DNA of 64,000 nucleotides from Tridacna crocea (taxonomy: Eukaryota; Mollusca; Bivalvia; Cardiida; Cardiidae). Positions 11,339 through 24,300 of this stretch are shown here, in pieces. Below the pieces are notes generated by a model, which ran no database searches, was not told where the DNA came from, and saw only the letters and a program-made list of their open reading frames with translations. Within the stretch, counting starts at the first letter, position 1. Each line of letters begins with the position of its first letter. The DNA lies in NCBI GenBank assembly GCA_943736015.1, contig OX031063.1, positions 32,484,172 through 32,548,171 of the forward strand, written 5' to 3'. A program made the translations under genes and the position numbers.

Positions 11339-11414
11339 GTCGGTTTGCTTTAAAAACCTCGTAACTACAGCTTGTATCGTGCTGTAGTTACGAGTTTTTT
11401 AAGTAAACCAACGA
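11339..11414. repeat. Family D hairpin
   Basis: Arms GTCGGTTTGCTTTAAAAACC / CTCGTAACTACAGC pair with GCTGTAGTTACGAG / TTTTTTAAGTAAACCAAC. The whole unit is a ~76 bp foldback with a loop of a few bases. Confidence 0.9.
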
Positions 11415-12291
11415 AAAATTTCATTCCTGATATTGCAAGATTTCGTCACCTATGCCCAGGAAAACCACGACCTTTCAACGCGATATGATAAAAAAAACCC
11501 CACAGTATATGACAGAGATGAAACTATGTTCTACCAAACCCCTTATGGTAAAAAAATTGTAGATTTACGGCCATAACCTCTTTTCCTTCTTTATAATCAG
11601 TTCTAAACCATATAATATCTGTCTATCACCAAGAGTCGTGTTCTGCAACCATTCCAGGTACTGTCCCTACTCTTATTTCCAAGGCTAGACTGGCTATCTG
11701 ATCGACTCAGGCGTTATGCGCCAGCTAATAACAACATTTGAGTAGGCATTTGACTTGTAACTATGGCCCTAGGACTAAAGCTGACTGGAAAGGATGTAAA
11801 TCAAAGAGACGGATGAAACATGGGGCTCAAATAAATCTGAATCGGCTCAATAAATCAATCCCGGACATATGTGACAACTCCGAACACAGTAGGAGCACAC
11901 TGGTGAACCATTCCGGATGAGATTAGTCGCAAATCTCAGACCAACTATAATAAATGACAGCATTATTCAATCAAGTTAATGAGAAATGATTTCACGCAGT
12001 TATCAATAATGCGGAATTAAAATATCAGAAACGGCTAAGCGAAGTGAACCCCTAAATACTATGATTACGAATATACGGAAAAGAGTTTTATGTAAATAAA
12101 CGTTTTTCAGAGATAAACAGGTAAAAACATAAATATGTACTTGCAGATCTGCGGACAAACTGACAACTGTGATTAAAAAATAAAAGAAAGGAACGTTTGA
12201 TCTTTGACAATTCTATCACTGTTTACAAACTTTCTAAACTTTAAAATAGTTATCACAGAAGTGCCAAAGAAAGTATTTCAGTAAAACTTAC

Positions 12292-12358
12292 CTGTATATT
12301 TGATGAATTTTCCTAGGGAAACGATTCTGTCAAATTCTAGATTAATTGAGTGATCTAT
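12292..12358 (-). CDS. CA10: CARP (CA10-like) exon 6
   Basis: This 67 bp exon is flanked by acceptor CTTTCAG and donor GTAAGT. It encodes IDHSINLEFDRIVSLGKFIK and YT plus one base of the next codon (phase 1). It corresponds to the CA10 stretch between VSIFIKVSDSS and ITRITYK, which varies in sequence but is fixed in length and place. Codon continuity with exon 5 (ISILGV then IDHS) supports it. The next exon, expected to carry the TYDGSxTxPxC and NKP motifs, was searched for by eye below 12291 and not found. Confidence 0.85.
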
Positions 12359-15300
12359 CTGAAAGTAACAAAAATCGAATAAGTAAATATTTGCCTAGGA
12401 CGAGGAAGAGTGCAAAACATCATAACATAAAACCGTACGGTCAAATCCATACACGCTCTTTGTCAGTTCATCATCTTGTGTTGGAAAGTATTCTGCAAGC
12501 ATAATACTTTTTATAAAACATGTACGTTTGACTGATGATAGATAGAAATGTAACACATTATTTCATTGGCGTCTTTAAATCATACGCAGCAATCGATTAC
12601 ATAAACCTTTGGAATTACAAATTTCGACTGTATCAGCCAAGAGTGAATAGAGCAAAGTGGAGTTCGTCACCCTTGGCTATCGAATATTGCGGTGCAAGAT
12701 AATCTTTGTCCTTTTCAGAAAGGGTTTATACGAAGTTTCTAAAAGAATTTACAAAAAACCACCGTAAATGATGCTCAGATAGATTTCAATTGAATTACAG
12801 TAACCTCTGTATCATGAATCGCCGGCCGGGTGGCTCAGTGGTGAGCGTATTTGACTCGTGACCTGGTCAGGGGTTTAGTATCAGGTTGTGGTGAAGTTTC
12901 CATCCGGCGATATTTCGCCTCTCACCTCTGATGAATGTGAGAAAATAGTCAGTGGCTTTAGAAATAAAAAAGTGTATCAGTATTTGTGTGGGAAAGCCAG
13001 GAAACACATGGGTGCGTCACTGACCGCCATGATATGACCTAAGCTGTTAGAACGGCGTTAAATTCAAATACAAAATACATGTACAAAAAAGTATCGTGAA
13101 CCCGAAGAGTTTCGTTCCGGGAAATTCGGTCTTGGCATTTTTTCGATGATGTAGATGTTACTTACCACTCCTAGTATGGAGATCACGGCTAACCCATGTG
13201 TGGATCGGAGAGCATGCGTAAAGTTCTTATAGAGATCTGCATTGTACCCCACAATCTGTAGCTGAAAGTAAAAGCCAAACCGTATCATACTTAATAACTA
13301 AAGCGGATTATTTTATTCGATAGTGAAAACCCATGTATTGTCATTTCAAAAATATGTTTTGGGGTATATGATCTCCTTATCGGACAGTGCAGATCAAAGA
13401 TCAGACTGTACGTTCTGTGCAGTCTGATCTTGATCTACACTGTCCGCAAAAGGTCAGTGAGTCGCGCTTAGCAGCCCAAAGGTTAATAATGTGTGAGCAT
13501 TGCTCCGTGAAAAAGAGGACCTATGGCATGTGCAAAAAGCTTCCATCCGTTTTATCCTTCGTAATCTGCGCAGTCTTACATGAAAAAGAAGCTTTGCTGT
13601 CGGTGATTTTTTGCATGTCAAAGGACCAGTATAACTCATTACTCAGACGTTTGTCAGACAAAATTTATTTTATGTATCCAAAATTATGTGTTGTCTTGCC
13701 TGTCACAATGCATTTTTGTGTTGTCTTGCCCGTCTCAATGCATTTTGGAGGTCTTTTATACTGCCCTTTGCCAAAGCAAGACTCTTATTCATGTAGATGT
13801 CAGTATACTAAGCAGTTTCTGATACTTTTCTAGTATATATGTTACCACTTGTATTATATTGTTTCCGTAGAAACGCTCGACCACATAACGGTTGCCTATT
13901 GATGCCACTTCATGATGTTGCTTCCCATAATTATATCAGAAAACATTTCTTTCCACTTTGCTGCTTTGAAAGTAATGTTTCAAGTAATATATTTATACTA
14001 GGTTACGTTTTTATTCCCGTAATGATATTTTGTGCATAGACTGTTACTCCTGTCATGCTAGAAGTATAAATTTCAGCCTTGTATATAGACATGACAGAAT
14101 AAAAGCGCCCACCTTATCTCCGTAGGTCTGAATGGCATGTACATAGTGTCTTAGGTTACCGTCTTCAAATCGGTATACATTACGGTTTGTGTGAGAAGAG
14201 TTACGGTTTATGTACTCAGGACAGTAAGTAATATCATTCTCATAGTTAGTAAACATAAGGGTATCCAATTCAAATCAGTATACACCGACGGTGTTTCTCG
14301 TTGAACGTTATTTTCTATACATTTTGGTTGCTCACATCTAAATCAGCATTGACAGTAACAATCAGGTATAGATCTCTTATCGAGTCTTTCACAAACGACA
14401 ACAACGCGATACAAATATATAGATTATTTCTTTACTTTGTGACAACAAAATATTTTGCTCAAATCATAGCACATTGTATTTGATGGAAATCTCCAGCATT
14501 TTCTCTTGTTTTCGAAACTTTTATGGAGGCCATTTTAAATAGAACTGATCCAAAGAAATATTACAATTTTATGGAACATGGAGCTGAAACAGATCAAAGT
14601 TTCAAATCATCACCCTTTTTTATATCCTCCAACATGTCGCCATCATTTGACAATGGCACAATATCTACTTCCACTTTTCTAAATGAACATAGGCAGAATG
14701 ATGCCAGTATGCGTTAAGGTTTCCACGTTAGTAACGTAGAAATCAGCAGGGAGAAACAGTTATATATAGAACATGACAGAAATTAGTCCGCTCTGTAATA
14801 AACTAGACGCTCAAAATAGTACCGAGTAGTTGATGGGCTTATCATGGGACAAACAATCTACATGATGAAATGAATCTATTATTTCGTTTTCTATTCTTGA
14901 ATAATTTTGTCATAGGCACAAATGATTTACCGCATGCATTGCATGCAGGATGACGTTTTTCATTCTTTAGATTTACAGAAATGTTCTCATAAATAAATAA
15001 AAATAAATGTTTGTTTCCATTTTAGCATTTGTGTTTGTAAATCATACGTCATGTCTTAGTCCATTGATTATAGATATAGGATCTGAGTTGGCGTTTAGGA
15101 TAAATCTTTTCTTAAATCAGTGTAGGGATGTAATCTCATACAGCGAGCCTTTAGCGCATGTAATAAAACTTTTCCTTGAAGATTTCAATACAAAATATTG
15201 TTTCGCACACCAACGAATGTCAGATTCTTTTTATCACATAACAGTGTTTCATACATTACAAATCAGAGGACGTAAGACCATCTATAGATGCAGCCGCAGT

Positions 15301-18300
15301 AATATAAAACCCTTTCCTGTCATGAAAAATGTACAAAATGACGTCAAAAGTTACACCACACTATTATGTGTTATCAAACGTATATAAGAGAAGATATTCG
15401 TTACGGGTATATGACGGTGAAAATAAAGGAGATTATAAGATTATTTATGATATGCAATCTTGGCAGTATGGTCTTAATGACAATTGTCTGCAAAAGCACA
15501 TACTTTTGTCCAATTTCTTTTAACCCTTTAAAAAGATGTCAAAGTTATGAACATTTCAAAGTTCAAAGTATTTGCAGACGACAAAAGAAAGGTGGCTTAA
15601 AACTAAAGTTTGAACGGAAGAAAACAGATGTCACATAATGTTATCAAAAGCTTCTATTTCCTTGGTCATCAAATTCAGGATTTAAAAAAAAAAAATCTAT
15701 TACAACCCCTAGGATGGAGGACAAGTGTAAAATTTTGTCGTCTGTTAAAATAGTTAATGGATTAAATATTTTCTACAATAGCTTTTTTTCTGAATATGCT
15801 TTATTTCTAACATGAATGAAAAAAATGAAATAAACGGTGACTATGATACTGAGCTAAATCAAGTCATGGTGTACAATCAATGTTTACTAATAATGTTGAA
15901 ATACTTTTCGAACGCAAATTACCAAGGCTAGCTTTGGAACTAAGAATAATAATGAAAAAGAAAAATGTTGTTGACTTTGTGCTCCGATACAGTATGACTT
16001 TGTTATGAAAGAAAATGTACTTTTAAAGAATTTTAGCGCCTGTTTCACAAGACAAATTGATGTGTGTTGAGGGAAGGGACCATGGAGCCATACTACTTCT
16101 GTAAATGATTGCATCTAAAGCGCCAATCCGTAACAACTCCAAAATGTGTTTCTGTCCGTTTTCACAATATCCTCTGTGACTCTTAGGTTTAAGCGTTGGG
16201 TACAGAATCCAGAGGTTCAAAAATTAAACACCGCCGGCGCACTGACCTCTGCGAAAATTTCCTTTGTCTTTGTCTTTCAGAGCTCTAACTACATACAGCT
16301 AAATGCCATGGCGCTGCTTAAGATCGAAGTTCCATTGTAGTGTAACTTTATACACTGTTTAAAGTTGCTTTTAAAAACACAATTCTTTACCACTCAAATT
16401 CGAGTGTTGACGACTCAGTAGAAGTCTTTTGAAAACATTATGAGAAAAGACAATGCTCTACAGCACTTTCTCTCTTTCCTACATTTTCTATTCTATCATC
16501 ATCCCCATCATTTGAACCACATTTTATTTGTCATCTGCAAATGTTTTCAATATGGACAGTCTAAATCTTGTCATCTGGTAAATAATTTAAATAGACAAGC
16601 TGAAAACCGAAAAACCAACAACAGTCCCTGATTCCCGAAAAAGGGAAATAATCTTTTCTCGCTGACGCAGTCGCTCTCTGTGAATCTGACTAGATTACTT
16701 TTTTTCAATTTTAAGTTTTCCTGACTTTCCCTTAAGCATCGATTTTCATTTTCTGGACAGGACCTCACCCAATACAGCAGAAAATAGAAATGAAATATTA
16801 AGACCATACAGACCCTTCTGCTTCTAGTTTAATGAAAAAAAAACAACATTCATTAGTTTGTAGAAAGACCAGAAGAGTAGTAGTATCGACGCTCATACCT
16901 ACAATAAAAGCTTACAACTTAATGAACTGTGTTGATAGGAATAGACTGTATCATTTATTTAACCCTTTCCCAAACAAGCCCATGTTTTTACGTGTCTGCA
17001 GTACAAGTATTTTGAAAACACTGAGGGAAAAGGAGGAATTGCTCGTAACGAGCAATTTCTCATTTTCCCACAGTGTTTTCTACTCATTTGGAGAACTTTC
17101 TGCCATTTCTATCAAATTTGAAATTGTCGTCTGCAAACTCTTTGAGTTTGGAAGAGTCGAAAATTTATCGTTTGGGAAAAAGTTAAGCGAAATTATGTCC
17201 TATATCTTAATTCCTTCAACCCCAAATATGTTCAACTCAGCTTTTTTTGACCGTTGAAAACACAACCCACCGAAAATCAAAAGGTTTTGTCTGTAAAGCT
17301 TGAGTAAAAGCAACTGGTACAGGCCCAAGACCAAACTACACGTTCTGTGCGGCCTGATTTTCACCTTTGCGCCATACGAAACCCCATCTTCTCTTCAATG
17401 ATAGAGTTAAGGATTAAACGGAGAAATATCCATCTGTCAGAAAGAAAACTGACTTTTATTTGCGATAATTAGGGCAATAGACGCGCCAAAACTGATTATT
17501 CTGAATCACAAAAACGATAAAAGAAAACGGTAAATTGAGTTATGTCTTCTATGAAAAGACCGAATGAAATTCAATATTCAAAATTATTGCCTGTTTTGAA
17601 CTTTTGCATTGAAGACGTTACAAGGTTTGCGGTTCTGTTCGGATTGCAATTGACTCGGTGAGCAAATTAGCTTTCTCAGTAACTCAATTTAAAGTAATGG
17701 CTCTCTGTCTTCAAATACCCGGCAAAACGTTAGTCGCCTTTAGATACGATTTAAACTAAAGGAATAGTCGGATCATAGAAATGCACAGTTCGGTAGATTA
17801 ACAGATGCATATTAGTTCTCGGAAAATACGCTATATTTGATACAATTGTGCCTTTTGCAATGCCAAAAACTGTCCACCTACTATTTTCGTTCATTTAAAC
17901 GTTGAAGCTATCTAGAATGACACGAATTGGCCTTGTAGAGCCCTATTTAACCCATTACCACACAATCCCTACTTTTGACGCCCCTGAGAAAGACGCCTTT
18001 AGAAAACATTGTGGGAAAAGGAGAAAATGCTGGTAACCAGCATTTTCTCCTTTTCCCACAATGTTTTCTACCATTCACAAAACAAATTTCAAATTTTCAG
18101 TCACTTTTATTTTGTCGTCTGCAAATGCTTTCAATTTGGACAAGTCTAAAACATTGCCGTTTGGTAATGGGTTAACGTGTGTCTTTTTCCTTAGATGTTC
18201 AGTATTACGAGTCTGTATTTTCGTCAGAAAATCGGTAGATTTAAAGTGTTTATTGATTGATATACATGTAGATCTAGTTTGATATGAAAACACAATGACT

Positions 18301-21300
18301 TTTTCCTTCAACTTTGAAAGATGTATTGTAACAACTTAAGAAGACGTTCGAAATGTAGCAAGAGTGGTATTCAAGACCAAATCAAAGTATCGTGCTTGCT
18401 CTATATCCAAATAAGTGCTGCAACTTGACTAGCAGTTATTTTCTATCGTTGTCAATCATAGTTTTGGTTAGTTGTAGAATTAAAAAATTGAGTTCAAATT
18501 ATAATGATTATCTAATACGACTTAGCATCAAAAGTCGGCATTGTAGTACAGGGTTAAAAGTTTCCTTTCCATTTAGGAAGATAAGGACTTAAAAGTAAAT
18601 AACAACATATAATCGAAACCAAACCAAACCAGGGAAAATGAAGCAATACAATGAAAAGAGATCTAAAATACGGTCTATTTTCTTTGATAGGAGACTTAAA
18701 TTATTTCACTGTTCGGTTTGTGTTTGCCTACTAACTGAAGACATCATCCAAACAAGTGCACATTTCTTCGTCCATGAATGGCACACATCTAAATAAATAC
18801 CATTGTTAGTTGTATCTGCTGCGTTTACAGGTACACTCTCAATGTACTCAGATCTTTACCATACGACATTATTAGTTGTACGGTCAGGTGGCAGGGGACT
18901 TTGAAACTGTTCACGGCAGTTGTACGGGCGAGGCGGCGACATGATTCACCACAGCCGTGAACAAGTTTCCGTGTCCCCTGCCACCTGACCGTACCCCGAA
19001 TTTATTATACTGCAAAGTTTTACCATTCCAACGTTTGTAAAGCGAATTTTACCTGTTATGGTTTTAAGAAATTTAGTACCCCGACGAAGTAGAATTTACC
19101 TCCTGAGTGCCCCAATTCATTGGAAACTGACGTCACTGAAATCTTGTTTAAACGTGCTTAAACGTGCAGCTTGCGCATAACCTTGATGTTAGTCTTGATC
19201 GATGCCGCGATTTTGGATGTTGTGTTGATAGTGTAGTTATGTATACGGGTCCCCCGAAAGGGAAGCTGCTTTTACATTGGTTTTGCGAGTGTACATTATA
19301 ATATATGTTTGGGGCATATTATCCAATCAGTTCACACAATTTCTTTGCGGTATAATCTTTTTAAACATGTTCAACCTGAAGGCATTCACATTAGAAATAT
19401 TTAGCAGTGCACAAATGAAAGGATTTGACTTTGAAAGGAGCCTATTCTCCGTGCAGAATGACCTAGTCTTCTTTTGTAAAAAAGTTTTTAAAGGCAGTTG
19501 TTAATATGCCAGTGAAAATGGCAACATACATAAATATGTGGCTGCTTTTGTAAATAATAAAGATCTAAATTTCCATAACAAATACACTTCGCCGTTCAGG
19601 TGTCTTTGAATAAGTAATGGTAGTAGGTGAGAGGTTTTTGAGCTCTCGGTGACCTTAATATTTTGCATACTGACGCGAATATTTCCATTATTTTAAAAAA
19701 CATCAGTACCAAGTCTGTTATCAACGTGATCAGTGGTCGAGTAGTTATGAAAATCTTACCGAACAGTGCTTATGTTTCCTTTCTGAGAGTGCGATTCTTA
19801 CTCATGTGCTACCTGATTGATATGCCCATAATAAGAGCTTCACTGATAAACGGACGAGAAAGATAAGTAAGTGACCATGGATCAAACTGACTTCTGGTCC
19901 AACTAGTGTCTACTCATTGTCTAGGCAGTATTTGCTAAACTAACATAGTGACTAAATATACCGACCTATCGGGCATACACTATGCAATGGAGAAATGATA
20001 GTTTAGCTGTCTCGGTGACCACAATTTTTGTTTACTCGAAAATATAACTTGTTGGCTGGTATCTTTTGGAATACGTCTTCTTTTCTGTACTTAAATATTT
20101 GCAAATGGCCTGGAAACTGTCTTGTGTACAAGTCTGGTTATAGAAACACCAGCTTCAACAAATGCACCGACCGAAGTGTGATTACTGTGCTCTAAGGAGG
20201 TTATATGCATCTCGGCGATGCATTATACCAAGCTATACATAACATAATTATAGAACCATGAAATTCATTATGTCCAACAACCGAGTACATTTTAAGGGTA
20301 GATTGATCCTTTGACATGCAGAGAATTAAAAAAAAATAATGAAATAAGTTTCGACACAGGACAGCTTGCACAGACTAGGCAGGATGACCTGGATTGATAC
20401 GTTTTATAGATGTATAAAACCCACTTTTTCTCTTAGCATGGCAAATATACATTATAATGTAGCCATAGACAACCAACTATTGCAGGTTACAAAAACGTAA
20501 TTTCCTTGATTAAAATGAAATGAACCCACTACTCAATAAAGGAGTTTGCTTTGGGGATGTCAATGCTTCTTTTCCATGCTATCTGCAGAACTCGGCTGTA
20601 AATTTTCGTCACCAAAACTTCTGCAGGGAAAGACATCATTATTTAAGAAGCATGCCTTTTGTTCGTCGTTTGCTGTGAATTTGCCGTTCTAATTGGCTTT
20701 TTTCTTCTTTCTAATTTCCTTGGAATTATATGTCCATAAAACAAGACATTCAATCAGGCTTCGCCGACACAAGAATACAACTAGTTAAAGAGTTCGTAGT
20801 TTTTCGCTAAAATAAATCAAACAACGCTTTAATGAGCCTAGTAGTTATGGCAACAAAGAATCAAACATAATTGTTTGTCATTCAAGAAGATATGATGAAT
20901 TATACGTTGCACCGGTCTTTTGATTTATGTTCGAGATTTTTTCCGTGTCCTTTCAACAATATGATGGTTTTATGTCGCCGATTACTCGAAATTTTGTTCC
21001 TCTGTTTCAATTACAGAATTGCCTGATTTTAATCATCCCGGGGAAAAATTTATTTCAATGCATTCCTTTTGTTTACCATCTATATATAAAGTAAACGTTC
21101 TTCTTTTTTGGTTTTGAATGGTGTCAATACACGGTGATTTAGCGTTGATAAAATGCAACACAGACTGGAGTAGCTTGCACTACTGACAATTTCAAAAGCA
21201 TTTTCACCCAAGTTCCGCTGATTATCATAGGTACCGCTGTCTTACAGGAACTATGCGTGGTACTCTGCCGCTACAACTGTCTTTCTTCTTCCAATATATA

Positions 21301-24300
21301 AGATTTGAAATGATTTTTGCTAAAGCAAAGAAAGAGCGACAGAAAAGTTTGGAAATCGGGTACCTTTGAGATTCAGAAAGATCTTGACAATTAGAATGCT
21401 ATGAAAAAAGGTTTATAAATACGGGACACTAGATTCGACACTGCCTACCCTTTCAAAAGATTTCGTTTTTTTTTGACCGAAAATTTTATAAACAACAATC
21501 TTTGAGTATTATTATTGTTTTTATCATTATTATTCAAAAATCGTATTACAATTGTCATCATATTAGATAAGTTGTCGTCAATGATTAAAATGTGGCTCTG
21601 CGGATATTTAAAAGTTGGCCTAATAGTAAATACAGAATTACGTTTTTACAGATGCAAAATATCGTCGGTTTACTTCTAAAACAGCATGAAACAAGCTGTA
21701 GTTACGAGGTTTTTGAAGTAAACCGACGATGATTATGCAAAACAAGACAATTGTAACAAAATTTTGTATCCCCGACTGTATGTATTACACAAATATAATC
21801 TATACACTGTATATATATATATGCAAATTTTAAAAAAATCAAGACGTATGAATATAACACTTGAAAAGTAAATAACAAAAAAACAAGATAGAAAAGCAAA
21901 ACAACACCTTTAGTGCCTGACCCGGTGTTTTTTAGTGGAAACAAGGAAAGCGAAAAACTGTCAGTTATTCTTGTAATTAGTGGTATATCCGACGGTGCGT
22001 GATTAATTTTCTCATCTAAACGTATCGTAGCAAAGACGTGCAGGAGAATGAAACCCAATTTCGAACAACAAAGTATCCGCAAAACGAAATCTTCGTCGTG
22101 TTCCTTAAGTAATAGTGGCTTGTAGGTAGAGACCTTAAGAAGAACATTTGGATCTCATTTCTATCAGTTTCAAATGACAGAAGGAAACATGTTTATTATT
22201 CATTATTTTAGTATTTTCTTTTTTTCAAATAGTGTGTGTTTTATGTATAACCCAAGACTCGATATTAATTGTAGGCAATGATGAATTGTTCTAACACAAT
22301 AGGTGGTTTGTTGCTACATGCGAAAAGAGACATTCGACATTTGCGTAAACAGTCTTTTCGTATCAGTCTGCGAAGTCTGCGCAAGCTAATCCGAAAAGAA
22401 ACCTTCGGATTTTATGCAATTTTCTGTTTTACGTAAGCCTACAGCAGCACAAAATCTGATGTAGTCGTAAAGTGCCGTCTCGGATCAGCCTGCTGTCTTA
22501 GGAGCTTATTGACTTGGGCCACAATAATCTCTACTATACTGCGAAGAAGTTTTTCATGATCCGGTTGAATCATGTACACTGGCAAAGCCAACGTAAAAAG
22601 CAGTTTCCCTTTCGGAAGCCCTGTATCCATGACTACACTATCAACACACAATCGAAAATGGCGGCGTCGATTAAGATTAAAATCAAGATAATGCGCCAAG
22701 TATCACGTATTACCAACATTACAGTGGCGGCAGTTTTCGCTGAAATTCGGCACTAAGAAGGGAAATTCTACTTCGTCAGCGTACTGAATTTTTACACACA
22801 CACACCCACAAAAAAAAAATACAGGCAAAATTCGCTTAACAAATTTTGGAATGGTAAAACTTGCAGTATAACAAATTTGTTGTACGGTCAGGGGGCAGGG
22901 GACTTGGAAACTTGTTCACGGCTGTGGTGAAACATGTTGGGCACACCTCGCCTTGGTAATGGCCTGTGAAAAAGTGACTTCACGCATTTGCAAAAAGTAT
23001 TGACACTTGTCAACCTGTGCCGTCTGTGCAGGCTGAACTGGGTATGGAAAACAAAAAGAAAATCTTTTGCCATTCAAAAGTTTCTACATGTCGTAGAACC
23101 GTTATGCTGTGTGAGTTAGCCAGGTTTTAGACAAAACGAATTTTACGGTTATGTAAGAACAATACAACTACCGGCTACTTCAAAGATAAAATGTACATCT
23201 ATTCTCATTTTAAGCCAGATTTCAGCTAGATATTTTTTTTTTCTTAAAGATCTCGTCCTTATTTTACGAAACTGTAATAACTGTTGTTCATGCCAAATAT
23301 CACCCTGACGGCTGCAAGTTTGCACAGATTATGACGAATGGAAAATGTCTTTTTTTGTTCTGGAGGCCTTAAGAGCAATCACTGTCGTCGTTTCCTGTTT
23401 TAGCCCTTTACCAAACAATCCCTGGCTTTTACAATCCTGAGATAGAAACCCTTTTGAAACATTGTGGGAAAAGGGGAAAATGCTGCTGACCAGCATTTTC
23501 CCCTTTTCCCTCAATGCTTTCTGTTATGTTTATTTTGTCTGCTAGTGCTTTTAATTTGGGCCAGTCAAAATTTTGTTGTGTGGTAAGGGGTTAAATGAGG
23601 ACAATTTTCTTTAGTTTTTTTATCCATTACGTCATACAAGGTATATACATGTATATTGGTAATTTATCAATGTTTACCCGGTTGTGTCATTCTGAACACT
23701 TTTGAAATTTTAACGGAACTTTTTTTATTCTCGAGCTGTAAGGCTACATAATTATTCAACCTTGTCTGCCACTAATATACATAAGTTTTTTTTTCAGTGT
23801 CTTACAGTAGGTATCTACCGCAGGCTATGATGTTTGTGGACATGGAGTAACATCGTGTTAGTGGACAACGTACATCCAAGATCGGACTGCACGTTATGTG
23901 CCGTCAACTGCGATATAAGATTCAAATGTTGCATCTGTAAAAAGAGATATCATAGAAAAAGAAAGCCAGTTGGGGAACTAAGAACATCCTAACACGATCT
24001 TACTGACATTATTTTATATATTCTTTAACCCTTTTGACTTTAAAAAGATAGTTCTAGCTTTCGTAGCCGGTTTAGATCAAGATCAGCCTATTCCAAGTGT
24101 TGGACTCTCATTTTTCCACGGTTTCTACCTTTTAGATTCAAAAGACATAAGCCAAAAGTTCTAGAAAACTAGCATCGGACTGAGTTTATAAAAAGTGCAC
24201 CACCTAGATTTAGATTAACCCTTATCCTGCTGAAAACTTAAGTTAAATTTCCAACTTGATACTAATAACCCAAATATTGCTGTTCCCCCTGGACAACTGC

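Larger units (their letters stand above)
1..12291 (-). other. Intron 6 or downstream flank of the CARP gene, repeat-filled
   Basis: No coding exon was recognised. The stretch holds family A MITE remnants (372-2772), family B copies (643-925, 3565-3800, 10800-11040), SINE remnants (1525-1592, 3795-3875), the foldback element 4518-6136, the Pearl-like element 6255-7557, a family F hairpin (9028-9126), a 236 bp tandem duplication (9604-10072) and a D hairpin (11339-11414). Unique AT-rich sequence with nothing recognisable lies at about 2780-3560, 3890-4510, 7560-9020 and 11420-12290. Confidence 0.5.

Noticed and set aside
12823..12895. Functional tRNA gene
   Set aside because: A and B boxes are present but the anticodon and acceptor stems do not pair and the sequence continues as a SINE body.
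13387..13833. 148-codon plus-strand ORF
   Set aside because: Its first third is a family C hairpin and it starts at a non-ATG codon; nothing resembles a known domain.
14053..14268. 71-codon minus-strand ORF (NRNVYRFEDGNLRHYVHAIQ region) considered as a CARP or other exon
   Set aside because: It lacks a good acceptor, its possible donor GTGGGC is weak, and it has no similarity to the CA fold; its sequence contains a repeated ACGGTTT motif.
15007..15387. 126-codon ATG ORF with a hydrophobic N-terminus
   Set aside because: A signal-peptide-like start is easily made by AT-rich DNA; no splice signals, repeats of Cys or family motif support it. Kept only as a remote possibility.
17990..18065. Rho-independent terminator or CRISPR repeat
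   Set aside because: The strong palindrome is the core of a dispersed eukaryotic MITE; copies are irregularly spaced and there are no spacers or cas genes.
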